Of a stretch of DNA of 64,000 bases, positions 48,693 through 62,600 are shown in pieces. Under the pieces are notes generated by a model. That model searched no databases. It saw only the letters and a list, made by a program, of their open reading frames with translations, and was not told the DNA's origin. The first letter of the stretch is position 1; each line of letters opens with the position of its first letter. This stretch comes from Styela clava. Taxonomy: Eukaryota; Chordata; Ascidiacea; Stolidobranchia; Styelidae. The stretch spans positions 12,658,974 to 12,722,973 of the forward strand of contig NC_135259.1 of NCBI RefSeq assembly GCF_964204865.1, written 5' to 3'. The translations under genes and the position numbers were made by a program.

Positions 48693-49110
48693 TAGGGCTG
48701 GGCATTTTCGAATATCTTGTGATTTCAGAATCGAATCGAATAATTTTTTTCGAATCGAATCGAATCTCGAATACTTGGAAATATGTAATTGTAAGCGACT
48801 TTTTTTATAGTAATTGGTCTTCTAACAAATAAATTACTGAACACATAGAATACATCACTCAGATAGATTGTGAGCGTCCACACACAATAATAAAAACGCT
48901 CTAACAATAACTTACTACAGAAAATAGTCATATGTCAGAATTGCGTTGAAAAAATATGACTTCAATGAAAAAAAAATTGGGGAATTCACCTCGATCATTG
49001 GCGGAAACAAAAAAACAAGATGGCGGCGATTCGAAATTTAGCTTTGAACCGATTCGAATAATTTACTATTCGATTCGATTCGAATATTCGATTCGAAATG
49101 CCCAGCCCTA
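48693..49110. mobile_element. hAT-like MITE (418 bp), young, perfect target duplication
   Basis: Ends TAGGGCTGGGCATTTTCGAA and TTCGAAATGCCCAGCCCTA are inverted repeats, with arrays of 'cgaatcgaat' just inside each end. AATCTATG flanks both sides exactly (48685-48692 and 49111-49118). Confidence 0.9.
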
Positions 49111-49118
49111 AATCTATG

Positions 49119-50617
49119 TCCTTCCTTCATTGAAACTTTTCATAGTTGGCAACCCTAGCTACAATATAAAACGGCAACGTGCCATCTTCCGTCCAATCTT
49201 GTTTGTAATGATATTCCATGCCGGATTTTTGGTAATTTGATAAGTTAAAAATATCCTTGCAATGTGCAGCGAACGCTCGTATGCAAGAAGTTGACATACC
49301 TGGGCTGATTGATTGAAGATTAACATTCTACATTACGTGCGGAGAGTTAGGAAAACGCTTACGATCGTAGCGTCGATTACCATGTGTGCGTGAATATGTC
49401 ACCGGGGATCTCGTTACACGGAGGACTCACATAGGCGCCTGTGGGGTATTTCCATAGCCAAAAATAAGTGCATCACCATAGGCTTGGCCAACTCCTAGGC
49501 TTTCCTCTTAATCGGGATAAAAAAATGTACTTCAATCTCTTCATTCTAATTCTTTGGAGATGACACAGTTGGGTCAAACAAATTGCGATATGATGAAATT
49601 CATTGACACAAATGTTACCACATATTATACACTTTTCAAATGTTCACACCACAAGTGAAGAACAAGATTCACACATCTTCAATCTGCTGAAGAATTTAAT
49701 AGCAACTGGATGCACTAAGAAAATTTACCCCATAGCCGGCAGCCGATATGAACAGTTTTCTCAGAATTAGGAATTACAGGTACCACATCCATCGCTAATG
49801 TGAATAGGTCTTTTCCTTCCAGCGCAAAGGGACCGATGACGAGTACAGTATTCCAAACACACAGTACATACTGCTGTACAGCGACGTAGATTTCATCATT
49901 GCCTAAATATTGAACGAACCTTGAACTTTTCTGCTAGAAATCACTTCAACCCAGGTCAGCAATCTACATTTTATTACATTTATTTACACACAAACATTGT
50001 TCTGAATAATGCAATTAATAACCCACACAAAATCATGACAATTGTAGAACAACAACTTCCCAGGCTAATGAAGCCAATAGTAAAACAAAGCAAGGACCAA
50101 ATGCAACAGCAAAACAGACGACACATCACGTCTAAAGAAGCTGACCAGAGAACACACCAGGAAGAATTGCAAGTCGTTTCATGTACTACAACAAATGATT
50201 TGCTACATATCTTCAGTAAATCTTGAAATCACCAGCAGACTTACATCTGCAAGACAATGTAAGCATAAATAAAACGAAAAAGTGAGGCCTAAACATATGG
50301 AGGCAAAGGCCAAATGATTACAGAAACATCAACAAAACTCCAGCTCAATGTTGGAAAAATTGTACCGAATGTCATATGGAGGTGTGCCAATAAATAAGAA
50401 AAAACAGCTAAATACTGAGTGAGATCTTGCAAAAGCATATCTAATAATCAAGTGTTACGATGAACCTTTGGAACCGTGTTCACATAACCGCTGATTGGTT
50501 TCAGCTTCCTCCACCAACCAATCTGGCGCCTGGAAAGAATTACCAGTGGAAGGCATGATTTAACTTAATAAAATAAGTTATTTCACTAATCTTTTGAAAT
50601 AAATACGAAATCTTACC
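49119..50617. other. Region downstream of CNOT1 stop; probable 3' UTR
   Basis: The CNOT1 stop exon ends 50617 with a donor (GTAAG on the minus strand). An acceptor-like CCAG at about 50533 on the minus strand suggests a spliced 3' UTR. Minus-strand AATAAA-like signals occur near 49970-49985. A plus-strand frame (49921-50226) lies in this UTR and is not supported. Confidence 0.4.
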
Positions 50618-53600
50618 TCACAGAGACACAGTTGCTACTGTTGAAATAGCATCAGTTTGTTGTTGAATCATATTTGCAGTTGTCTGTTGACTTGTGCTTG
50701 GCTGCTGTGATGGATTTCCAGCTGTTTGACCAGTTTGTTGTTGAGATTGTTGAGTGAATTGCTTGCCCATGCAACTACGAGCTACAGATTCAAACAACCT
50801 AAACAAATTGAAATTTCAATTATACAGTAGCATGGATTACCATCAACACAATTTTGCTATACTCAAGTTGAATAACGCGGCCGTGTGGCTCATCATGCTA
50901 AGCGTTAGGAATAAGCTCGTCACCGCACCTCTGATTATCCTACGTGGGTTCACAGGTTTCCACCCTATGCAGGGATAGTTATGTGCGAGAGGATTGCTGG
51001 ACTCCTCGCCGCCATAGGGTGGACACGTAACCGCTGGTCGGTTACGGCTCCCTCTACCGCTAAGTCCATGTTTTCGAGACCAAATAACTAACTAATCCCA
51101 TACCCGACATGGTATGGTAACCGAACGAGAGGCCGTGGTTCGCCAAATAGTTAAGCTGTCTTATCGACTTCCTCTCCTCCGGGATAAATAGGTAAATATT
51201 ATCCTAACAAGGCCTCGTGCCAGTCTGTTCAGAGACAAAAAAAGTTCGAGAATTGCTGCAGTAGAATACCAATACCACAGTCATTTTGATAGCTTAATTT
51301 ATCAGACTGTACAGTATAACATTTGATAAATCTATTCATTTAGGAAAAAAAATGTTTTCCTCATTTGTAGAAACATGGTATTGGATAAAATAGTAGAAAT
51401 TGTAACATACTTTGAGATCTCAGGAGCGCAATGCACAAACTCATGATTCCAGAACTTGAAATTGGGATTCTTGATCAACTCTATAAAAGTTATTAGAAGT
51501 CCCCAAGGATGAGGTCGATTAACAATCAGCCTTTCAAGTAGAACCCTGAAAGAGATATAAAGTTACTTACAATAAATGCTCCAGAACAAAACTCCTCCAT
51601 TTAAACTATACCATGCAAGGTCATTTCATTGGTGAGAAAATATATCACAGCTTGGCTTTATATCATCGATATTAAAATTGAAATTGTTTTGCCAAAGCAG
51701 AATTTTTGTTTGAAGAAAGCACGCATCTTCAATTTGATATATTTTTATGAGAATTTGATCAAAGCATAGTCATATGTCACTGAAAAGCCCTAAGCTATCA
51801 TGCTTTTTAACCGAAAGATTGAATCTGTAAGTTGACTTGATTGAAAAAAATATGTGGTGGTGAATAGATTTCAAAAATTTTTGAAAGTTTTTTTTTGTCT
51901 TGAGGGAACTAACAGTAAACGGATTAGAGCTCGCGGCTGAGTACTACAAATAATAATACCTTTTATGTACCGAAACCATAAACAAGCTTTGCAAGCTTGA
52001 ATATAGGAAAATGATTAATGATTTTTCTCTATTCATATTCTTAATTTTTGATTTTAAAAAATTAATAAAAAGCAAAACCAACTGTGATTTTGATGTTAAT
52101 CTAACCTTGTTATCTGTTCTTGTATTGCTTCTTGATTTGCTTCAGCAAACAAATACAAGAGTGTGCAGCTGAAGTAATGAGTGTGACTGTTAGGATAACG
52201 TAACTGATTTGCAATAGCATTCAGAAACAGATAACGCCCTGAAAAATAAAAAATGGGTATGGTACTAGGAAATTCAACATAGCTGAAGAAATTTGTTCAT
52301 TTCCCATCAGAATGAATTGACTCCTGATACTGTAAATATAGCCTAGTTACAATTCTTAATAAAAAAATTACAAAATAAAATCCTGGTATTGATCTTGGCG
52401 GTGTTGCCCATCGCACTAAGCGCTAGGGATACACTCGTCAGCCCACCTCTGAAGGTTTAAATCCCCATTTTATGTGGGAGGGGATTGCGGGACTTCTCGC
52501 CGTCGTAGGGTGGTTCACATAAGTTTCATCCACACTAAAGTTCATGCATCTAAAACAAATAACTGGCTAACTAATCTTATACCCGGCATGTAATGGTAAC
52601 TGGACGAGAGGCCGTGGTTCGCCATATGATTAAGTCGTATTATCAGCTTTCCTCTCCTCAACATAAAAAATATAAATCTTATCCTATATTTTAGGTACAG
52701 GTTTGTTAAAGGCATGATCCCCATACATATATCATATGAAATAAAAAATAAACATTTGGTTTGACAACAAGTTTTTCCGAGTAAAATAGAAAGAAATACA
52801 ACAAATGACATTAAATTAAGCAAATTAATGAGAGACTCTAATGAGAATGGTTAAACTAAACCTGTTAGCCAATATCACAATTATGCGTGAAATTAAACAA
52901 AAGTGGATCAAAATGTTAACCATTGCAAACAACAGCTGTTGAATCACACAATTACTCTAGACTAGATTTTCAAAATCCTCAACTACAAATGAGACTGTAC
53001 ATTGAGTTTATTCAATAAAAAAGCATATAAATAAATACAGTAGTGTACTAAATGGAGGTGATTATTTGTTACTGGGTATTTCAGTCACAGCTGTCACTTC
53101 AACCAAGGAAAATAAAAACATAAATTCCAATTCTTCAGCATAACTTGAAATGAGCTGGATTTTATACGTCTTACCCCCTCTTGAACTAGGAAAAATGGAA
53201 ACTACAAAATACATATTCCAGTTTTTAACGTGGTAGTTTTCTACGGACAATTTTGACACATTTTAGTTGACTTACCCACCTTAAACCAGGAAAAATGATA
53301 ATTTATAGAAAAAAAATTCTATTCTTTTAATATGGTAATTCTTGGAATAGTGACTCTTGTAGACAGAGCATAGCTCAAAATGAGCTATGTTTTCCTCTTA
53401 CCTTCAGTGTCCAAATCAACAGATAAATTCTGGAATATATCCATATGTGACGAGTGTGTGATGGTGCTCATAGAAGGTGTACCACCTTTGCTATAGATGT
53501 ATTGTATAGCTTGTGTGCCCACGTACAACACAAGAGAATTGATAAGAGCTACGTTGTATTTCATCCCTGGTTCGTTAGATAACTGAAAAACAGGGAAGAT

Positions 53601-56600
53601 ATCGATTTTATTAGGCAAATTTTATTAGGGCTGTCAAGAGCAAAACAGCCCTCAATAGTCATTTAAAAACCACTCTAATCTGACTTCAGGTTAACAAAAA
53701 AGTTGACTGAAAATTTGCACCCGAGACCCAGCCTTGACTAGAATCTCTGAGCTATTTAAATAAAGACTCTGGCTCTGCCTGAATTTTAGCCTAGTCTATC
53801 ACAGTTGTTGCGAGACTCATTTTAATTATTACATCTAAACTGGAGCTCACTAGAAGACATAGTAACAATTGAGTTATTAGATTTACAACTAATTCTTGGG
53901 ACCTTGGAACTGACAAATAACACACGAAACCTCTAAATTGGGCCAATGTAAATCTGAGCGGAAGAAGTGTCCGAGCAACTGCAGAAATTGCAATTGTTAC
54001 GTCGTTGTTTACTTATTGCTGATTCATCATTGTTACGGTAAAACAAGAGGTAATCAATGCTCGAGGAAACATCCATTTCGTCTCCCAACTATAAAGAAAT
54101 ATCAATTTCTACTCTGACAATGACTCCTGATTCGGGGAGTTCAACATATTACTTCGATTTTGGCGCTCCAGAAGTGTGTGTACCATTATGGGGGAAACTA
54201 ATTTTGTTCGCCTACTTTACATCAAGTTGCATAAAGGGACTGAAATTCATGGGCAGGGAGTATATTCACTTGGCTCACACAGACAGTCCCCGAACTCGTA
54301 ATGGAACTAAAACGAGGAAAATCAGAATAAAATTATGTCCTAAACCCAACTCGATACACACACTGCGATAGTACCCTGAATGTAATATACCCACTGAGTC
54401 AACACCCCTTAATTTGATGACATGAAAATTACCCACTATATATACCTGTAAATTTCCTCTCAAATCAGAAAGGAAAGTGACTGGTGCTCTTGTTTTCAAA
54501 TAACTGTCGAGATCTTTCCTGAAATTCGCTGGCATCACTGCAACAAAGTTAGTAAGAATACGAGGAGCACTGTTGATTTCCTGCAGCATATCAACCTACA
54601 AAAGAATAAACTAGTGTTATCAATGAATTTCCTCTTTTTGTGGCTATAACATGTGACTCAACTCATCACATATATTTAATATTTATTTGCATAATATGTT
54701 ATACGATTATTATAATTGCCGGCAATAGGACTGTGAATCCACTATGGGTATGAAATGAGTTTTCATATGTTCATATAAATACTAAAAATGAAACAGAAAA
54801 CACCATAAGTTTTGACTTAGAAGGCCAAATAATAATTCAAATAAGTGCCTAATTATCCTAACGAGATTCGAGTCTATGCATGGTATTCAGCGATGTGGCA
54901 GGAAGCATTTACTTCTTAGCTTCATTAGGCGTAATAGTCAAGATTCTCAACCTACCTTCAAGTTAGGAGTAAAAGGATCTGGCAATCTCATATTCCGCGG
55001 GAAAGCACTAAGAATAAGATTTCGTAGTTGTATGCAGTTTGCTGGAATTACGTCACAGAATCCGTAATGATAGTCGCAAAGAAATTCTGGGAAATCGTGC
55101 AGTAGAACAAGTAGCAATCTCAATGTTCCCTGTAACGGAATCATTTTTTTTCAAAAATAACACTTTAAATTTAAAATAACTTCCAATCCAATTTTTTTCA
55201 TAAAGGATGAATTATTTATTTATCATATACAGCAAACAGAAACATTATTTATAGAAAAGGGACAAGTCCGCTTCGAATATGGTCGAACGTAAAACAATAA
55301 CAATACAAAAAAAGAAAAAAGCAGCTGATAAAATTCTGAAAAAAAAAATTTCAAGATCAAATTGAAAGATTATTGACATTTCACATGAAAATTGAATTTT
55401 TTCACAATTCCAACATAAGATGAATAAGAAAATTCTTATCGCCTTTAAGAGAACTTCTTGTTGTAAAGAACTGTGACTTCCTTGAAATGCAAAGGGCTAA
55501 CAAAACTATATAGAGCAATGGTGTTGCATTATACAATATTACAAATGTGCGGAAAATGAAATTCACATAGGCCAAGAACCCATAATATCATTCAAATTTC
55601 CATATAAATAAACCATCAAAAACAATCACTCACCCGATATAATACTTGCATTGGTTTAGTCAATTCAACATTACGCAAGAAAGGACCAAGGAATTTAAAC
55701 AAGTCGATGAGCAGTTGTGCGTACATTGGCCAACCCTGAAAAAGAAATTAATAAGATGTCGCAAGAAACCCATGTGTTATTTCGCATGGACGGGTGTCGC
55801 CGCTGTCCAAAACAAATAATCTGAGGATTTTTCTCAAAGAGTAGACTCACCTTTTGCTGAGGTGTTTGTAACAGCATTCTTGAAATGAACGAACGGTATG
55901 AAATCAGTTCTAACCATGCAAATGAAAATCCAGGAACTTTCGTCGGTCGAAGAATGTGATAAGTGTTTCTGAAATTAGAAAAGTCAATTCAGACAAAAAT
56001 ATGAATAAGCTCTATGAATTAAATTTAAAAGAATCCAGAAATTCCCATAATAGCATTCAAATACAGAAATTTCATTAGGAAACAGCAAAATCAGAGTACT
56101 CTTACATATAGAGAATAATGTAGATTCAGAATTGATTATTTAACGCAGTGGTTCCAAAACTATATGTTGTCATGTGTTAGATCATTTCGCGTATGCTGCG
56201 AAAGATCAATCAATTTCCTAAAAATGACTTCTTATCTACTTGTTTTGAACTTGACACCAATTGATCCAAACTGTTAAAATTAACAATGAATTGCATTCAT
56301 TTTGAAATTTTCCTTGTTATAATTTAATGCTAATGAAGTCAGACTCTCTCTCCAATGCATGGTAAATAATTATTACAGAATATAAATAAATCTGTCTTAA
56401 ATGAAACCCAATATTGCCAATTTTTTCTTTCGATAATACCAATGTTTAAACAGATATACTAAAAAAGTAGTACTTACGTGAAAGCTGTTAGTGTCTGGAA
56501 GTTGATCGATTCTAAAACATGTTCAGGTGCATTTAATTCGTAAAACAACATGATGAATATACGATGGTACGGCATCTGATGAAATTCTGTTTGTCTCTGG

Positions 56601-59600
56601 TCATGATCTTGTTGAAGAACTCCGACTACAATTCCCAAAACCTAAAGAAATATTGGAGAAGATGGATTCATATGAGCAATAGAAATACAGGCGAGAAACA
56701 AGAGAGAAATGCTAAAATAGGATAAGATTTACATACTTATCCTGGGGGAGAGGAAAGCCGAAGAAGAAGACTTGTAAGACTATGAAAAATTTGGAAAAAG
56801 GGCAATATTCTTCTAGCATTTCTTTAATTTGATATCTATTCGTTCTTTAGTTGAAGAGAAAATCATTTTTTCGATACCCAATTCTTGGCGCTCCAGAAGT
56901 GTGCGTACTAATATGTAGGTAACTAATTTTGTTCGCCTACTTTACATCCAGTTGTATAAAGGAACTGAAATCTATGGGCAGGGTCCATATTCACTTTGCT
57001 AACACAGACAGTCCCTGAACTCGTAATAGAACCAAAATAAGGAAAATCAGAATAAAATTACGGCCTAACCCTAACCTGGTACACACACTAATGAGTATCC
57101 AATTCTTAACACCTTTCTCAACACAAGAGGTAATATAAAGATCCAGCCCTCCTTACAACATAGTTATACAAAGTGGGAAGCAGCTTACCTTATTCAAAAG
57201 ATTGATTTTCGTAACAGAGTTAGCTGCGTCTCCAGAATGTTTTACGAGTAATGTAATCAATCTAACAAATGCATCCAATGTGTGAAAACATTTGGCACGG
57301 ACCAATGTTGGATTCAGCAGTGATGGACTAATATTGGACTCCTGAAATAAGAAATAAAATGAAAAACAATGATAATTTTAACATAGTGTAACCAACATAG
57401 AGAACAACTGAGATTTCAACGATACAATCAAATATTGAGCACATTTAAAAAAAATTGTATGACTTCGATCAAAACAAACAAATTTATGTCAGTTATTCTC
57501 ATAAGATTTGGTTGGCTCCAAAGCTAAACTTGACCTACTGCGCTTCTAAAATTTTAATTTATTTTTTATGCGCCACATATAAAAATAAAAAATGCATATT
57601 AAACAAATCAGTCAATTTATTTTGATTTAAAGTAGTCATCATGAATGGTACGTAGCGAAGAAAGACCGTAGTTCATAGCCCATAAAAAAACGCTCTGTAG
57701 TCATCTAGGGGGGGGGGGGGGGGGGGCCCTGTTTGAGAACCCCCTCAATTATACTAATAAATCTAGCACTGATAGAACATTAAGTTTGTATGAAGTAACA
57801 GTAACACCAACCAACTGTAAATATTATAGTGAGTAGTCTGAACAAGTCAAATTCTGTCAAAATATGGTTCAAATCACATTGGTGATCAAATTCTGACCAA
57901 GAACCAACCTGTAACAGACGATACGTCAAATCTACACAGAGTTCAGTACATAAACGAAAGAACCTGGTGATCAGGTCATCAGTACGTAATATTCCTTGTT
58001 GGTGCATCTGTAAATTGAAGTTGAAAAAATTCAAATTTTTGATTAAAATTAGCTAATAAATTTTTTTTTTGAAACAGATTCAAAAATTTGAAAAACAAAG
58101 TGACCCCATGGTTCGCTTTACTGAGATGTTGTTCACAATGTTGTTGTTGGGCAAAAAAGTTTCTATTTTTTATTAAACCAGTTTACCCTGTTCCTACACT
58201 TGCATATTGCTCTTTTGTTATCCATGATAACCAGCGTTTCTCAACCAAAGAGGAATTTTTTGTTTTGATGAAGAATTATTTTTATTATTCGAATGTAGTA
58301 TTGCAAATATTTTTTTACTTATTCAGTATTATTGTAATATGTAGCCCACCAATGCACACATAATAAACTATTTGGATATTTACAGTTCTTTATTGTTCAG
58401 GAATTTTGATTCCACTTTTGCCCTACTATCCGTTATTTTTAGCTTATTGTTAGCTAGGTATTTTGAGGGTGGGACGCGAGACTTGACAAATCCCTGGGGC
58501 GTGGCCCAAAAAGTTTGAAAACCACCGATTTAGACTGTACGTAGGTCAAATGGCTATTTGCGTCATCACAACCTAATGATCTGTTGAAGACTGAGCACCT
58601 AATGAAAATAGAGTTTTCAAGCGTACTGGAGCAGGAATAAAGGGGGCTATAAATTAGGCTGAGTGAGGTATATATCAAAAAAAGTTTTGGAACCACTGAC
58701 CAAAACTAAACTGCATTCCTATGAGTTATTCTTATTTACTTGCGACAAGCACAAGTAGTAAGAAGTGATCTAACAATGTAAAAAATGTAATCGTACTTGT
58801 TGTACGAATGTTGAAAATCCTCTGGTTGAATCTCTTCCAGATGTTGGACTGTGATAAATATTGACCCATTCTCTCAATAAATATTCAGTTTTCTCGTTTA
58901 ATCCTGGTGGGTCGTCGTATTCACGAGCCTGAAATTTTAATCGTGTCATCAAAGCACGAATTAATGTAAACCAGTGTGAGGTAAAAACAAATAAAATAAA
59001 GAAAACATAAATGATAGATGTACTAGGAAGAAGAACACTGTAGCCTAATTCAAAGGTAAAAATAATGAAGATTCGAGGGCCATAGCTGGAGCCATTGTTT
59101 AAAAAACTGTCGCTGCGAAGATGAAGTTAATAAAGCCGTTCTAATTAGCTTTTTCCCTTTCATTGCCTTCATATCAAAAATAACATAAATATAAATAAAT
59201 TAGGTACCTGCGATATACCAGAATGCATCATGTGTGTCGGTCCCCCTGGTGCTTTATCGAGAATGGTGTCATAGTTTGATCGAATCATCGTAATCAGCTG
59301 CGACAATCTGTAAAAAATGAAAAAAAATTAGTTAAAAATTGATAAATGTTTTTATCCAACATTTTATATTTACAATATATAACGACTATATTAGTATTAT
59401 ATACAGAGAAGTAATCATCAATGGTCTTGCTAAACTGTTGAATAGGACAGGATTTTCGGCGCTCTAGAAGTATGTGTACCAATATGGACGTAACTGATTT
59501 TGTTCGACTACTTTACATTAAGTTGTGTAAAGGGACGAAAGCCTATGGGTAAGGGTATATTCACTTGGAACACAGACAGTCCCCGAAAACGTAATAGAAC

Positions 59601-62600
59601 TAAAATAAGGAAATCGGAATAAAACTATGGCCTAACCCTAACCTGGTACACACACTACAGGAGTACCAAGAAATCTACTATGCATAAATGAATTCTTTTC
59701 GCTTGTTAAAAAAAATATTTCAAAGAAAAGAATCTCACCCTTCAGGAGCTGTTCCCTGTGTGTGTGTATTGATTTTCACCAGCATTTCAATGGTATTGTA
59801 CAAGTCTGATTCAGTAACAGGAGAACCTTGCTTTTCATCGAGTAGATATAATTTAACCAGTTGCATAGCAAATTGTACTGCCATGTAGTTAAGACCATTC
59901 TCCATTGACTGAAAAACGTGAAATATATATTTTGTATTACATGAAAAAAATAAATTTGTAATTGGGGTAGCGAAATCAGTAGGGCAGTTTCACAAAAATT
60001 TACAATTTTGTTACTCATCTAACAAATCTGATTAAAAATTAATTTCAGGTAGTCTCTGTATTTCAAAACAGTCTTCGGGACTTCTCTAAAGTTGCGCATT
60101 TTGAAAATATAGTGCATAGATTAGAATTAAGATTGTCTGTATCTAAATATTTTGGTATTTCAAGATTTTTTCATTTTTTTTTTTTTCAAATTGCAGTAAA
60201 ATCACGATTTTTATGGGAAATAAATTAGTAAAATACAAAGTAAATACAAGTAAATACATAGTAAATACAATTGTTATTACAATAAAATCAAACAAAATTT
60301 TGAATTGTCATTACTATAAAATTGGGCGAAATATTTGGACACCCTGTATATTAAATAGCGTTAATTTTCAACAGCCTTCAACTGAACTTTTCTCATAACT
60401 CTAGTACAGACATTTTTTAGAATTTTCAAACCATGTATATTTATTTCAGACGTTTGTAATTTCTTTTTGTAGAAGGCTCTGTGCATTGGTCATTTGAAAA
60501 TTGATAAGATACTTGGCGTGGAAAGATCAAAACTTCTCTATTAACCTACGGGATATCCTCGCATATAAGCAGGCCCCCTAAAAACGGCCCTAAAACAATG
60601 AATTTATAAAAATTCGAATATAAGCCGACCCTACAAATCGTAACATGCCGTACGCACCTATTACAGAAAATGGTTGCAGAAGAGAACTAATGAAAAATGA
60701 TAACCATTATTGTTATGTTACTTACCGGTATATTAATAACGATAAGATGTGACTCAAAATCATGTCATAGCGTAAACATGCAAGCGATCGTGTGTATAAC
60801 AATCAATCACATACTGTTATTGATGTCATAGCGTACTAAGCACTTCGAGTGTGTTTGACGTAAGGGCACACACTTAGCACGTATGAGACGACCCTTCAGT
60901 TTGGCAATTTTTTGTTGAGTTTTGAACTCTGCTTATATTTGATGATATACAGAAGAGTTCTGAAACCCTGGGTTATTGGTATAATTTTCTATCATTCTAC
61001 CTGAGCCAGATGCATATCGTATTGTTGAAGATTGACGAGATGAGTTTTGATCAACAAATCGACAGCTTCCACATTATATTTATATTCGTCTCTGTGTTCA
61101 ACAAGTAATCTCGTAACGTGTTTATTCGTCCATTGTGGTCCGTACGCTCGCTGATCTTGTAAAGCTTTCATTACAAGAATGTGACATTCACGATATCTTG
61201 CAGCGACAGATTGAGCCTGTAAAACAGATAACACAATAAATGGCGTGCAACCTGATTATCACATATAAATCATGTACGATTCTTCAATCAATGATGAAAT
61301 AAAACTATCCAATTTTCCTAAATATACTGTGAAGTTGTGGAGAATCTTTAAGATTAACCCATAGAAAATTCTACCATTAGGTTTAGTCGTTACCGCCATA
61401 TACATTCAGTTCCAAAACCATGACCGAGTTCTCAGCGATTGGCATGTTATCTTAAACCAGGGGTGGGCAAGGTTTTTGGGCCTGGGGCCAGAAATAGCAT
61501 AGTTTGCCGATGTCAGCTTGAAACATAACAGATATGACTGTCTAATACCACTGATATAAAGCATTAGGGCCGAAGCATAGTGGCATTCCGAACCAAGATG
61601 TGCAGAGAGAGTGAATAAAACTTGAAGCTACTTGAGGCATGACATCTGTGCAATACCGTTAAAATTTGTTTGCGATTGATCATTGAAGACCTGTACTTGA
61701 ACAATTTGATAACAAATTAATTCAATTGAATGAATAGGTAAAAAAAAATTCATCATAACTACAACTGTAGCGTCATTTACCTCCTCACTAGGTGGAAGAG
61801 TGAGTCGCTCCAGCAAACCTTCAACAGCTTTCTGTAGAAGAGCGAGTGCAGTAACAATTTCTCGAGAATTTCTTGCGTGAGCAGTCGCTTCCAGAAGATT
61901 TTGTAGTTGTGATTGCGGAAGACTATTTGGTGGAAGGCTGATTGCCTATAATGAATATCAAAATAGAGAGATTAGTCTCTTTTTTCCTCAATATTCAATA
62001 ATTTTTTAGAATACAAGAAACATTGGGAAATGAAATTAATTTTTATCGAAATTGATTGAGAATCACATTTATGTATTAAAATGCTACAAAATGAAAGCTG
62101 AACTTTATTAACTCAAGAATTTTAATAATATTTCAATTCCTCATTAACATCTCCATGTCAGTCAAAAATACTCCAGAAAGCAAAAGCGGAAAACAATGCA
62201 CCCCATGCCAAAACTGAATTCAATCGAAATGTCAACAAATTCCTTGAGCTATTGTTTAGCTCAAACATCATAATTTGATTTTAGTTTGGTTTTGGCAGCA
62301 TCAGGCAGGCCAGATTGAATTACCGAACGGGCCGAATTTGGCCCGGGGGCCGTTGTTTGCCCATGTCTGTTCCAGAGCTACCAAGATTATAAAGTAACAT
62401 AGTGTCAAAAATAGTGCACATTAGTATATTCACAAAATACATTTACTTGACGCAAGAAGTAAGTAAAGACTTAGATAGAAGCAAATACTGTCATTTCACC
62501 TGAATATGTTGCTCCAGTTCTCTAATACATCTGTCGTAAACTTGAGTGATTTCATCTACCGGCCATGACTGGAAAAAATTACATTCATTTTTTTATAAGC

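Noticed and set aside
49921-50226. 101-codon plus-strand frame rich in Q and K
   Set aside because: Lies in the probable CNOT1 3' UTR on the opposite strand, has no domain, and starts without clear context.
57050-57085. Interstitial telomeric repeat (CCTAACCCTAACC)
   Set aside because: Only about two units, and the same motif recurs as part of the 210-bp repeat family, so it is not a telomere remnant.
59739-59908. Apparent frameshift at a CA repeat in a CNOT1 exon
   Set aside because: On recounting the CA units in the raw sequence the frame is intact ([12 protein letters not shown]) and the exon length fits its phases.
61458-62369. A single 912-bp hAT element containing a CNOT1 exon, annotated as one feature
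   Set aside because: Flanking 8-mers match at only 3 of 8 positions; listed as two separate ends instead.
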